Shown here one piece after another: positions 7,713-15,436 of a DNA stretch of 25,490 nucleotides. The stretch spans positions 1 through 25,490 of the forward strand of contig NZ_CAJKIS010000034.1 of assembly GCF_905200055.1 (NCBI RefSeq), given 5' to 3'. A model generated the notes under the pieces. It did no database searches. It had not been told where the DNA came from and was given only the letters and a program-made list of their open reading frames with translations. A program made the position numbers and the translations under genes. The stretch's first letter is position 1, and every line of letters starts with the position of its first letter. Source of the stretch: an uncultured Fusobacterium sp. Lineage in GTDB: Bacteria > Fusobacteriota > Fusobacteriia > Fusobacteriales > Fusobacteriaceae.

Positions 7713-8675
7713 TTATCTTCCAACTACATTTAAAAGATCATGTACCCTTACAATTCCAACTAACTTTACATCTTTAAATACTGGTAAAACTGAGATTTGG
7801 CTCTCTCTATTCTCCATAAGTTCAAGAGCATCAATAGCCATACTATCTTCACTTACCCTTGTAAAGTTTCTTGTCATTATATCTTTAGCCTTTAAATTAA
7901 AGAACTCCTCTTTTCTTTTTAAAGCTCTTCTTATATCTCCCTCAGTGATTATTCCTACCATAAGATCACCATTCATAACACATACTGCACCTAATCTTTT
8001 TTCAGTCATAACCAAGATTACATTGTCTATGCTACTCTCTTTATCACAAAATGGGATCTTATCATCTTTATGCATTACATCGCTGACTCTCATTAAAAGT
8101 CTTTTTCCTAAACTTCCTCCTGGATGGTAAAGAGCAAAGTTTTCAGGTTTAAAATCTCTCATCTTAATTAAGATTGCAGCTAGAGCATCTCCCATAACAA
8201 GAGTACTTGTTGTTGAAGACATTGGAGCTAAATTCAAAGGACACCCCTCTCTTTTTACTCCTATATTTAAAATTTTATCTGCTGCTCTTCCTAATTTTGA
8301 GTTTCTATTTCCAGTCATTGCAACTATTTTAGCACCAATTTTCTTTATAGATGGAAGTATTGCAACTATCTCATCACTATTTCCACTATTTGAAATAGCT
8401 AGAACAACATCATCTTTAGAAATCATTCCTAAATCCCCATGTAACCCTTCAGCAGAGTTCATAAAAACAGCATATGTTCCTGTTGATGCCAATGTAGCTG
8501 CTATTTTTTTTCCAATTAGTCCAGATTTTCCTATTCCAGTAACAACTACTTTTCCCTTTGATTCTAAAATTATATTAACTACATCTATCATCTCTGAATC
8601 AATTTTTTCTCTTACTATTTTTAACTCTTCTATCTCCGAATCAAATATCTCTTTAGCATAATTAATTATATCCAT
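7713..8675 (-). CDS. kdsD: Arabinose-5-phosphate isomerase (KpsF/GutQ/KdsD family)
   Basis: It interconverts ribulose 5-phosphate and arabinose 5-phosphate, the first step of KDO synthesis for lipopolysaccharide. The SIS domain spans about residues 35-170 with GIGKSGLIGKK and the SNSGNSDEI phosphosugar loop. Two CBS domains follow (about 205-320). At 320 aa it is full length, so the insertion just upstream did not remove coding sequence. It should belong with kdsA (start 10930), which uses its product indirectly, but a TnpB element now separates them. The ATG at 8675 has AAGGG directly touching it and no properly spaced ribosome site. Translation may therefore be weak unless the element supplies another signal. 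Family members may also serve capsule (kpsF) or glucitol (gutQ) pathways; the neighbours favour KDO. Confidence 0.93.
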   Translation of the reverse strand: MDIINYAKEIFDSEIEELKIVREKIDSEMIDVVNIILESKGKVVVTGIGKSGLIGKKIAATLASTGTYAVFMNSAEGLHGDLGMISKDDVVLAISNSGNSDEIVAILPSIKKIGAKIVAMTGNRNSKLGRAADKILNIGVKREGCPLNLAPMSSTTSTLVMGDALAAILIKMRDFKPENFALYHPGGSLGKRLLMRVSDVMHKDDKIPFCDKESSIDNVILVMTEKRLGAVCVMNGDLMVGIITEGDIRRALKRKEEFFNLKAKDIMTRNFTRVSEDSMAIDALELMENRESQISVLPVFKDVKLVGIVRVHDLLNVVGR

Positions 8676-8689
8676 CCCTTGTCACCGTT

Positions 8690-8860
8690 GCCAAAAATCT
8701 ATAAAAATATAGAAATTTGTTTATTTCCTTCTTCATAGAATCCGATTTTGCCGTAGCTACTTTCCTTTGATATAACTCTCCAAAGGCTTAAATTCGGATA
8801 CAACGCGTCCTACACATTAGCATTTTCTTGTTTGTGAAATTATGCTAATTTATACATAGA
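8690..8860 (-). ncRNA. Probable omega RNA (reRNA) of the TnpB element
   Basis: TnpB nucleases use a guide RNA made from the right end of their element, overlapping the tnpB 3' end and running into flanking DNA. Here the 164 gene-free bases after tnpB are locally structured. ATGCTAA (8842-8848), which contains the stop codon region, pairs with TTAGCAT (8818-8824). TCCGA (8741-8745) pairs with TCGGA (8794-8798) and encloses CCTTTG (8764-8769) paired with CAAAGG (8781-8786). The limits given are approximate. The guide part would be the first bases of flanking DNA, around the kdsD start codon. Confidence 0.6.
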
Positions 8861-9973
8861 TAAATTTAATGAAGCATTATAATCTCTATCAATTATCGCT
8901 CCACAATGTTGACACTTGTAAATTCTATCTTTCAATTTCAAATCATGTTTGATAGAACCACAAATACTACAAGTTTTTGATGATGGATAAAATCTATCTG
9001 CTACTATTAATTCAATTCCATTTAATTCTGTTTTATAGGTTATATATTGTCTAAATTTATTAAAACATTGTTTTCTTACTGAATCAGACAAATGTTTATT
9101 TTTCATCATTCCAGAAACATTCAAATCTTCTATTACAATTCTGTATGGTTTGGTTTTCACTATACTTGTTGTAACTTGATGGATATAGTTGTTTCGAATG
9201 TTTGTTAATTTTCTATGTATTAGTTTTGTTGTATTTTCTAATTTTTCTATATTTTTAATTTTTATAAATTGGCAACTTCCACCCCCTTCTTTTTTAATTT
9301 TATTCATCTCATATTTTCTACTAATTTGTCTTTGTTTCTGCTTTAATCTTTTTTCTAACTTTTTAACTTTTTTAGTTTTATTAATATTTTTAAAAACTTT
9401 TCCATCTGAACAAACAGCTAAGTCTTTTAATCCTAAATCTATACCTAATGAAATATTTGTTAATTCTTCCTGCTTTTTATCAACTTCCACTCCTACGGAT
9501 ATATACCAGTATTTATTATCATAAGTAATTCTAGGATTATTATATTTAACATTCCTTGGTATTTGCTCATTTGTTTTTATCCAACCCACTTTTTCAATTA
9601 AGACTTTTTTCTCTTTAACTTTTAATTTTGAAGTATCATTGTAAAAACTAGGTTTACTTTTCTTTTTACTCTTAAATTTTGGCTTATTAGCTAAACATTT
9701 AAAAAAATTTTTATAGGCATTACAAGCGTCTTTTACAGCTTGTTTAGTAACATTATTTGATACTTCATTTAACCAAATTAGTTCTGACTTTTTTAATTGA
9801 GTTAATTCTTTTCTGATAATTCCATCGCTAATAAATTTACCACCATTTCTATAATTTTCTTCCTGTTTCGCAAGAGTATAATTATAGATAAATCTAGCAG
9901 TCCCTACAGATTGCCACAATTTTTGTTCTTGCTCTTTAGTTGGATAAAGTCTAACTTTCTTCGCAAGTATCAT
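8840..9973 (-). CDS. tnpB: TnpB RNA-guided nuclease (IS605 OrfB family)
   Basis: This is a 377 aa protein of the TnpB family, the RNA-guided DNA nucleases related to the ancestors of Cas12. The N-terminal helix-turn-helix-like start (KKVRLYPTKEQEQKL) is typical. The split RuvC nuclease looks intact: Asp179 in GIDLG, Glu282 in VIEDLNVSGM and Asp364 in DRDYNAS. A zinc finger with Cys335, 338, 354 and 357 lies between the last two motifs. AAGGAG stands 9 bases before the ATG. With all catalytic residues present it may still be active. No tnpA is seen nearby. The protein is lysine-rich and AT-biased, but codon use is not clearly foreign in this AT-rich genome. Confidence 0.95.
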   Translation of the reverse strand: MILAKKVRLYPTKEQEQKLWQSVGTARFIYNYTLAKQEENYRNGGKFISDGIIRKELTQLKKSELIWLNEVSNNVTKQAVKDACNAYKNFFKCLANKPKFKSKKKSKPSFYNDTSKLKVKEKKVLIEKVGWIKTNEQIPRNVKYNNPRITYDNKYWYISVGVEVDKKQEELTNISLGIDLGLKDLAVCSDGKVFKNINKTKKVKKLEKRLKQKQRQISRKYEMNKIKKEGGGSCQFIKIKNIEKLENTTKLIHRKLTNIRNNYIHQVTTSIVKTKPYRIVIEDLNVSGMMKNKHLSDSVRKQCFNKFRQYITYKTELNGIELIVADRFYPSSKTCSICGSIKHDLKLKDRIYKCQHCGAIIDRDYNASLNLSMYKLA

Positions 9974-10090
9974 CTTCTATTAACTCCTTAATCATTTTTT
10001 GTGTTATTTAATATTGTACACTAATCTATAAGCTATTTATATATTATTATATAAAATTACATATTTTTAATAACAGTTCTAAGCCCCTAA

Positions 10091-10930
10091 TTATCTTCCT
10101 TTTACAAGGTCATCTATTTTTATTGCCACTTTTAATATCTCTTCTAAATCAGATAGATAAAGCATATTTGGTCCATCTGATAGAGCTTTCTCTGGGTTAG
10201 GATGAACCTCAGCAAATATTGCATCTACTCCTATTGCAAGTCCTGCTCTCATTAAAGGATAAACATACTCTCTATCTCCAGAAGTAGCTGTTCCTAATCC
10301 TCCTGGTTTTTGTACAGCATGAGTTACATCAAATACAACTGGATAACCAAATTTTCTCATTTCTAAAAGAGATCTCATATCTACAACCATATTGTTATAT
10401 CCAAATGTACTTCCTCTTTCACATAACATAACTTGAGGATTTCCACTTTCTTCCATCTTTGTAACTACATTTTTCATATCCCATGGAGCTAAAAATTGTC
10501 CTTTTTTTACATTTACAGGAAGTCCTGTTTCAGCTGCTGCAATTAAAAGATCTGTTTGTCTACATAAAAATGCTGGTATTTGAAGTAAGTCTACTACCTC
10601 AGCAGCTTTTTTACATTGCCATACTTCATGTACATCTGTAACAACTGGTACATCGTATGTTTCTTTAACTTTTTTTAATATTCTTAATCCCTCTTCTATT
10701 CCAGGTCCTCTATATGAGTGGATAGAAGATCTATTTGCTTTATCAAAAGATGCTTTAAAAATATATTTTATTCCTAATTTATCACAAATAGCTTTTATCT
10801 TTCCAGCAACTTCCATAACTAACTCTTCAGATTCTATAACACAAGGTCCTGCTATTAGTGCAAATCTATTATTTCCACCAATTTCAATATCTTTTCCAAC
10901 TTTAACTTTTTTTACTTCGTTAATTAGCAT
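10091..10930 (-). CDS. kdsA: 3-deoxy-8-phosphooctulonate synthase (KDO-8-phosphate synthase)
   Basis: It condenses arabinose 5-phosphate with phosphoenolpyruvate to give KDO 8-phosphate for the inner core of lipopolysaccharide. At 279 aa it has the usual TIM-barrel length. Visible motifs are the N-terminal LIAGPCVIESEE, the FKASFDKANRSS substrate loop, TDVHE, and DVTHAVQKPGG near the C-terminus. It follows murE by 10 bases, with its ribosome site (AAAGGGGG) overlapping the end of murE. Its last codons contain AAAGGAAGA. In an empty site this could have served as the ribosome site of kdsD; the TnpB element now lies immediately downstream. Confidence 0.97.
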   Translation of the reverse strand: MLINEVKKVKVGKDIEIGGNNRFALIAGPCVIESEELVMEVAGKIKAICDKLGIKYIFKASFDKANRSSIHSYRGPGIEEGLRILKKVKETYDVPVVTDVHEVWQCKKAAEVVDLLQIPAFLCRQTDLLIAAAETGLPVNVKKGQFLAPWDMKNVVTKMEESGNPQVMLCERGSTFGYNNMVVDMRSLLEMRKFGYPVVFDVTHAVQKPGGLGTATSGDREYVYPLMRAGLAIGVDAIFAEVHPNPEKALSDGPNMLYLSDLEEILKVAIKIDDLVKGR

Positions 10931-10940
10931 TTTTCCCCCT

Positions 10941-12392
10941 TTATTTTTTCTGTTTTTTTCTTATAATCTCACGTCTTGCAATCTCTCTATCATCAAAATG
11001 AATCTTCTTTCTTCCAAGGATTTGATAAGTTTCATGCCCTTTTCCAGCTAATAGAATTATATCATTTTTTTCTGCTAATTCTATCGCTTTTGAAATTGCC
11101 TCATCTCTATCTAAGATAACTATATGATTATCTTTTTTCATTCCAACTAATATATCATCTATTATTTTTTGAGGATCTTCTGTTCTAGGGTTATCTGATG
11201 TAACTATTGCTAGATCACTTAAATTTTCAGCAATTCCACCCATTATCGGTCTTTTACTAGCATCTCTATCTCCACCACAACCAAAAACAGTTATTACTCT
11301 TCCTCTTTTTAATTCATTTATACTTTTTAAAATATTTTCAAGAGCATCTCCAGTGTGACAATAATCTACAATTACTCCAAAATCTTGTCCACAATTTACA
11401 AGCTCATATCTTCCTGGTGCTCCCTTTGCTCTCTTTATCTTCTCTATTATTGTTTCTATATCTATTCCCAATAATACAGCTACTGAAATAGCCCCAAGAA
11501 CATTATACATATTGTATCTTCCTAAAATAGATAACTTCGTCTTAGTTATAAAGTTATCTATTTTTATCTCTACCTCTTGCCCATCTCCATGAAACTCTAA
11601 TATCTTTCCTTTAGCTCTTCCTTCATTGTACATTCCATAGGCGATTCCACCAAAGTCAAAAGATAATCTTTTTCCATATAGATCATCAATATTGATTACA
11701 CAATTATTTTCACAACCTTTTTTCATCATTGTAAAAAGTTTTCTCTTAGCTTGGAAATAATCCTCCATGTTCTTGTGAAAATCTAAATGATCTAAAGTCA
11801 AGTTAGTAAACATAGTCACATCAAACTCTAGCATATCAACTCTACCTAAAGCTAAAGCATGAGAACTAACCTCCATAATCATATATTTTATTCCTTTTTC
11901 CACAGATTTTTTACACATCTTTACAATATCTAATGATTCTGGAGTTGTATTAGGAGCTTCTATTATCTCATCACCTATTTTATATTCAACAGTTCCTATT
12001 CTTGATATATTTTCACTACCCAAAATAGATTCAAGAAGATAAGTTGTTGTTGTTTTCCCATTAGTTCCTGTAATTCCTATTATTTTTAGATTTTTTTGTG
12101 GATAATTATAAAAATTTGAGGCTACTATCCCTAAATTTTTTCTTAAATCTTCCACTAAAATATATTCAACTGGAAATTTAGTTTCTACCTCTTTAGAAAC
12201 TAATATACAAGTTGCACCATTTCTTACTGCTTGTTCAATATAATTATGTCCATCTACAACTGTTCCTTCCAATGCAACAAATATATTTCCATCTTTTATT
12301 TTTCTTGAATCATATTCAATTCCTGTATAAACTTGATTTTCATTTCTCTCTTTTAAAATTCTATATTTTAATCCTGCTAATATTTTATCCAT
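10941..12392 (-). CDS. murE: UDP-N-acetylmuramyl-tripeptide synthetase (MurE ligase)
   Basis: This ATP-dependent Mur ligase adds the third amino acid to UDP-MurNAc-L-Ala-D-Glu in the cytosol during peptidoglycan precursor synthesis. It has the N-terminal Mur domain (EYDSRKI...GTVVDGHNYI), the ATP loop TGTNGKTTTT near residue 108, the central LTLDHLDFH stretch, and DNPR at 400-403. DNPR is the signature of MurE enzymes that add meso-diaminopimelate rather than lysine. Some fusobacteria are known to use meso-lanthionine at this position, so the true substrate could be either. At 483 aa it is full length. AGGAG precedes the ATG by 5 bases. The operon runs from the small exported protein into murE and then kdsA. 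Confidence 0.94.
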   Translation of the reverse strand: MDKILAGLKYRILKERNENQVYTGIEYDSRKIKDGNIFVALEGTVVDGHNYIEQAVRNGATCILVSKEVETKFPVEYILVEDLRKNLGIVASNFYNYPQKNLKIIGITGTNGKTTTTYLLESILGSENISRIGTVEYKIGDEIIEAPNTTPESLDIVKMCKKSVEKGIKYMIMEVSSHALALGRVDMLEFDVTMFTNLTLDHLDFHKNMEDYFQAKRKLFTMMKKGCENNCVINIDDLYGKRLSFDFGGIAYGMYNEGRAKGKILEFHGDGQEVEIKIDNFITKTKLSILGRYNMYNVLGAISVAVLLGIDIETIIEKIKRAKGAPGRYELVNCGQDFGVIVDYCHTGDALENILKSINELKRGRVITVFGCGGDRDASKRPIMGGIAENLSDLAIVTSDNPRTEDPQKIIDDILVGMKKDNHIVILDRDEAISKAIELAEKNDIILLAGKGHETYQILGRKKIHFDDREIARREIIRKKQKK

Positions 12393-12418
12393 ATATGCTC
12401 CTAAATTAAATAAGAAAA

Positions 12419-12787
12419 TCAGTCAGCCTCATTTAGCTGACCATATTCTTCATATGTTATTTTCTCTAATTGTTTCTTGTATTTTATCAGTTCATTTGTC
12501 AACTGGTTTTGCAATCGAAAAAAACTTTCATTTAATTCGTCCATATATACCCAATCTGGACTCTCTTTTCTCATCTCTTCTTGAATTCTCATTCTTATAA
12601 TTTTTAACTGTTTCTTTATATCATTTGATTTTATAAGAAGATTTTCTCTCAATCCTATAATTTCATCTTTTTGTTTATTAGTTAAGCTACCAAAGTATAC
12701 AGTACACCCATCAACAACTATTTCATTAGCATATAAAGGTATCATATAAAAAAACAATGTCAATATTAGCAAATTGATATATCTCAT
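12419..12787 (-). CDS. Small exported helical protein, LTxxQ-like (function unknown)
   Basis: This 122 aa protein has a clear signal peptide (basic start, hydrophobic residues 5-18, likely cut after YA at residue 20) and so is predicted to be periplasmic. The mature part is mostly charged helix. LTNKQ at residues 35-39 followed by long helices resembles the LTxxQ motif of Spy/CpxP-type periplasmic chaperones, but that match is weak and based on one short motif. One cysteine (Cys28) lies in the mature part. GGAGG precedes the ATG. It is the first gene of the murE-kdsA operon, 26 bases before murE, which suggests a link to the cell envelope. Confidence 0.75.
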   Translation of the reverse strand: MRYINLLILTLFFYMIPLYANEIVVDGCTVYFGSLTNKQKDEIIGLRENLLIKSNDIKKQLKIIRMRIQEEMRKESPDWVYMDELNESFFRLQNQLTNELIKYKKQLEKITYEEYGQLNEAD

Positions 12788-12804
12788 AATTAGCCTCCAG
12801 TTTA

Positions 12805-12890
12805 TACAGCTATTTTTTTAATTATATTAGACCTCTGTGTCATATTTGTGACAACTATATCCTTTTAATATAAATTATAAAATAGCTATA
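12805..12890. repeat. Long imperfect inverted repeat around the envelope-operon promoter
   Basis: The outer arms 12805-12829 and 12866-12890 match at about 21 of 25 positions (AGCTATT and TTATATTA-like blocks). They are nearly concentric with an inner perfect TGTCA-N6-TGACA at 12838-12853. No T-run follows on either strand, so it does not look like an ordinary terminator for ung. It may be a regulatory palindrome or a small mobile-element remnant. Confidence 0.55.
12826..12854 (-). promoter_or_regulatory. Promoter of the envelope operon with overlapping operator-like palindrome
   Basis: The minus strand has -35 TTGTCA (12854-12849), a 17-base spacer and -10 TCTAAT (12831-12826), giving a leader of about 30-35 bases. 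The -35 is one half of TGTCA-N6-TGACA (12838-12853), so a dimeric regulator binding there would block polymerase. Confidence 0.55.
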
Positions 12891-12912
12891 AAACCATCAT
12901 TTTAACTTATAT

Positions 12913-13587
12913 TTAAACATTTTCAATTTGCCAATTAATTTCCTCTTTTCCTAACGATTTTAGTATGCTATTTACCTTTTTAAAGTGTCCACAACCGAAA
13001 AAACCATTCCATGCTGAAAGAGGACTTGGGTGAGCTGCTTCTAAAATATAATGCTTTTTCTGATCAATAAAAATCTTTTTCTTTCTAGCATTAGCTCCCC
13101 ACAATACAAATATTACTGGGTCTTTCCTTTCGTTTAAATATTTTATAATATTATCTGTAAGAATTTCCCAACCTATTTTTGAATGAGAGTTAGCCTCTCC
13201 AGCTCTAACTGTTAAAGCTGTATTAAGAAGAAGTACCCCTTGTTTTGCCCAAGGAACTAAGTATCCATTATTAGGTATATATGTCCCTAACTCCTCTTTT
13301 AACTCTTTATACATATTTTGTAAAGATGGAGGTGTTTTTATCCCAATATTTACAGAAAATGCCAATCCATGAGCTTGATTTGGTCCATGATATGGATCTT
13401 GCCCTAAAATTAAAACTTTACAATCTTTAAAACTTGTTAATTTCAAAGCTGAAAAAATATCATCTGGCTTAGGATAGATAGTTCTACTTCTATATTCGCT
13501 TATTAAAAACTTTCTCAAATTTTGATAATACTCTTTTTGAAATTCATCTTTTAATATCTCATCCCAATCATTTCCTATATTTACCAT
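12913..13587 (-). CDS. ung: Uracil-DNA glycosylase, family 1
   Basis: It removes uracil from DNA to start base-excision repair. The catalytic water-activating motif GQDPYHG is at 62-68, with Asp64 at the same number as in E. coli Ung, and the HPSPLSA leucine-loop motif is near residue 187. The length of 224 aa is typical. I chose the ATG at 13587, with GGAGG 6 bases upstream; an in-frame TTG at 13599 would overlap that ribosome site. It begins 21 bases after the radical SAM gene and is the last gene of that group. No convincing terminator follows, so some read-through into the envelope operon is possible. Confidence 0.97.
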   Translation of the reverse strand: MVNIGNDWDEILKDEFQKEYYQNLRKFLISEYRSRTIYPKPDDIFSALKLTSFKDCKVLILGQDPYHGPNQAHGLAFSVNIGIKTPPSLQNMYKELKEELGTYIPNNGYLVPWAKQGVLLLNTALTVRAGEANSHSKIGWEILTDNIIKYLNERKDPVIFVLWGANARKKKIFIDQKKHYILEAAHPSPLSAWNGFFGCGHFKKVNSILKSLGKEEINWQIENV

Positions 13588-13608
13588 CTTTTCCTCCAAT
13601 ATTTCTCA

Positions 13609-15369
13609 TTAATTTTCTGCTATTTTTAAACAATTAGGAAATCTCTTTTTCATTCCACAACCTGAACATTGTTTTCTACAATCAGGTGTTAAAGCTCCCT
13701 CTCTGGCTTTTTCATTCTCTCTAAGCAAGAAACTCTTATCTACTCCAATATCTACCATATCCCAAGGTAATTCTTGATCTAACTCTCTAGCTCCAAGATA
13801 AGTTTTTTCCTCTATTCCTAAATCTTGAGCTGCCCCTATCCAAATATCATAGTTATCTCTATAGTCATCTAACTTAGCTCCCATTTCAAAGGCTCTTTGA
13901 ATTAAATCTCCTGTTCTTTCATCTCCTCTTGATAATAATCCTTCAAGATAAGATTTTTTACTATCATGTATTCTAAGAGTGCAATGTTTTGATCCTTTAA
14001 ATAGATCTCTTAAAATCTTATGTTTTCTCTTCATCTCTTCCATATCCATTTGCTCTGCCCATTGGAAAGGAGTATGAGGTTTTGGAACAAAATTTGATAC
14101 ACTCACTGTTACATTTATTCTTTTGCTAATAGGTAAGCATCTTTTTAATACTTTTGTTGCTAAATCATAGATTGCTGCTACATCTTCATCAGTTTCATAT
14201 GGTAATCCTATCATAAAATAGAATTTTAGATTTTCCCATTTTCCTCTGATTGCAGCTTCAGCAGTATCTAAAACATCTGCTTCCTCTACACCTTTATTTA
14301 TTATATCTCTCAATCTTTGAGATCCTGCCTCTGGTGCAAAAGTAAATCCTGTTCTCTTTCCTCCACTTATATCATCAGCAACTTGAACTGAGTAAGGATT
14401 CATTCTCAATGATGGTAGAGAAATTCCTAGGTTTTTATTTTCATATTTACTTTTTAGTTTTTTTATAAGCTCATCTATTCTACTATAATCACTACTACTT
14501 AATGAAGATAGAGAGATTTCTGAATATCCAGTATTTCTTATCATTTTCTCTATTAATTCACAGTTTCTAGTTAAGCTTCTCTCTCTAGCTGGTCTATATA
14601 CTATACCTGCTTGACAGAATCTACATCCTCTAGTACATCCTCTTTGAATTTCAACAGATGCTCTGTCATGTACAATATTTATGTATGGTACTAACTGATC
14701 ATCATAAAACTCTGTTTTCTCTAAATCTTCAACTATAGCTCTTCTTATTTTTTTCTTTCCTTTGTGAAGTGCTGGAATATATACCCCATCAAGATCTTCT
14801 ATTAATTGTAATTTTTCCATCTTTGTTTTGTCAGCATTTGCAACCATTCTCTTTGCAATCTCTACCATTACATCTTCTCCATCTCCTATAACGATGAAGT
14901 CTAAGAATTTCTCCATAGGTTTTGGGTTCATCATACAAGTTCCCCCTGCCATAATCAATGGATACTCTTCTCCTCTTTTTTCTCTCTCTAATGGTATTCC
15001 TGCTAAATCAAGAGCATTTAATACATTTGGATAGCACATCTCATAAGATAGTGAAAATCCTACCATATCAAACTCTTTTAATGGAGTTTTACTCTCTAAT
15101 GAAAACATAGGAATACTGTTTTCTCTCATTATATTTTCCATATCTTCCATTGGAGCAAACCCTCTCTCTAAAGAGAATCCTTCTACTCTATTCATTAAGC
15201 TATATAAAATTCTTATCCCTAGGTTTGACATTCCTACTTCATAAATATCTGGGAAAAATAAACACATTCTAGTTTTAAATTCATCTTTATGAATACTATT
15301 TATCTCATTTCCTAAATATTGTGCTGGTTTTTCTACTTTTAATAAGTATTTATCTAAATTTACTCTCAT
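13609..15369 (-). CDS. Large radical SAM protein (TIGR03960-like)
   Basis: This 586 aa protein has a central radical SAM domain. The 4Fe-4S/SAM cysteines are Cys245, 249 and 252 in CTRGCRFCQAG, and a FYFMIGLPYETDED strand lies further on. The N-terminal ~200 residues resemble the B12-binding-like fold found in this family (FPDIYEVGMSNLGIRILY, GGTCMMNPKPMEKFLDFIVIGDGED), though no full cobalamin motif is evident. A second cysteine cluster at the C-terminus, CRKQCSGCG, may hold another metal site. Proteins of this type are widespread in anaerobes, often near RNA or ribosome genes, and their reaction is, to my knowledge, not established. GAGGAAAAG precedes the ATG. It lies 67 bases after the HD gene and 21 before ung. 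Confidence 0.88.
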   Translation of the reverse strand: MRVNLDKYLLKVEKPAQYLGNEINSIHKDEFKTRMCLFFPDIYEVGMSNLGIRILYSLMNRVEGFSLERGFAPMEDMENIMRENSIPMFSLESKTPLKEFDMVGFSLSYEMCYPNVLNALDLAGIPLEREKRGEEYPLIMAGGTCMMNPKPMEKFLDFIVIGDGEDVMVEIAKRMVANADKTKMEKLQLIEDLDGVYIPALHKGKKKIRRAIVEDLEKTEFYDDQLVPYINIVHDRASVEIQRGCTRGCRFCQAGIVYRPARERSLTRNCELIEKMIRNTGYSEISLSSLSSSDYSRIDELIKKLKSKYENKNLGISLPSLRMNPYSVQVADDISGGKRTGFTFAPEAGSQRLRDIINKGVEEADVLDTAEAAIRGKWENLKFYFMIGLPYETDEDVAAIYDLATKVLKRCLPISKRINVTVSVSNFVPKPHTPFQWAEQMDMEEMKRKHKILRDLFKGSKHCTLRIHDSKKSYLEGLLSRGDERTGDLIQRAFEMGAKLDDYRDNYDIWIGAAQDLGIEEKTYLGARELDQELPWDMVDIGVDKSFLLRENEKAREGALTPDCRKQCSGCGMKKRFPNCLKIAEN

Positions 15370-15436
15370 CTTTTCCTCTCTTTTTTATAAAATTTATACT
15401 TTATTTTAACATTTTTAAAATGTTTTACCTACTGTT

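Larger units (their letters stand above)
8680..10085 (-). mobile_element. TnpB-only IS200/IS605-family element
   Basis: A tnpB gene with no tnpA lies between kdsA and kdsD, two genes of one pathway. Subterminal hairpins lie near both ends: the right end 8698-8703/8708-8713 (TCTATA, 4-base loop, TATAGA) and the left end 10027-10031/10037-10041 (TATAA, GCTAT, TTATA). Both hairpins begin with AATCTATA in the same orientation, as expected for IS200/IS605 ends, which lack terminal inverted repeats and target duplications. The exact borders are not visible: the right border is between about 8676 and 8692, the left between about 10042 and 10090. Movement would need a TnpA supplied from elsewhere. 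Confidence 0.8.

Noticed and set aside
9189..9524. Hydrophobic open frame antisense to tnpB
   Set aside because: It mirrors the lysine-rich tnpB codons, has no ribosome site and shows no family features.
8840..9973. TnpB considered as a small Cas12 effector
   Set aside because: The size, N-terminus and DRDYNAS/zinc-finger pattern are those of TnpB, and there is no CRISPR array or cas gene in the window.
8676..10090. A tnpA (Y1 transposase) partner for the element
   Set aside because: No such reading frame exists between kdsA and kdsD on either strand; the open frame opposite tnpB is a low-complexity shadow.
12793..12912. Intrinsic terminator for ung
   Set aside because: The inverted repeats here are AT-rich and lack a following T-run on the minus strand; they fit a promoter-region palindrome better.
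15405..15425. AACATTTT/AAAATGTT hairpin between the HD and radical SAM genes as a terminator
   Set aside because: The stem has almost no GC and no T-run follows, so the genes are more likely read together.
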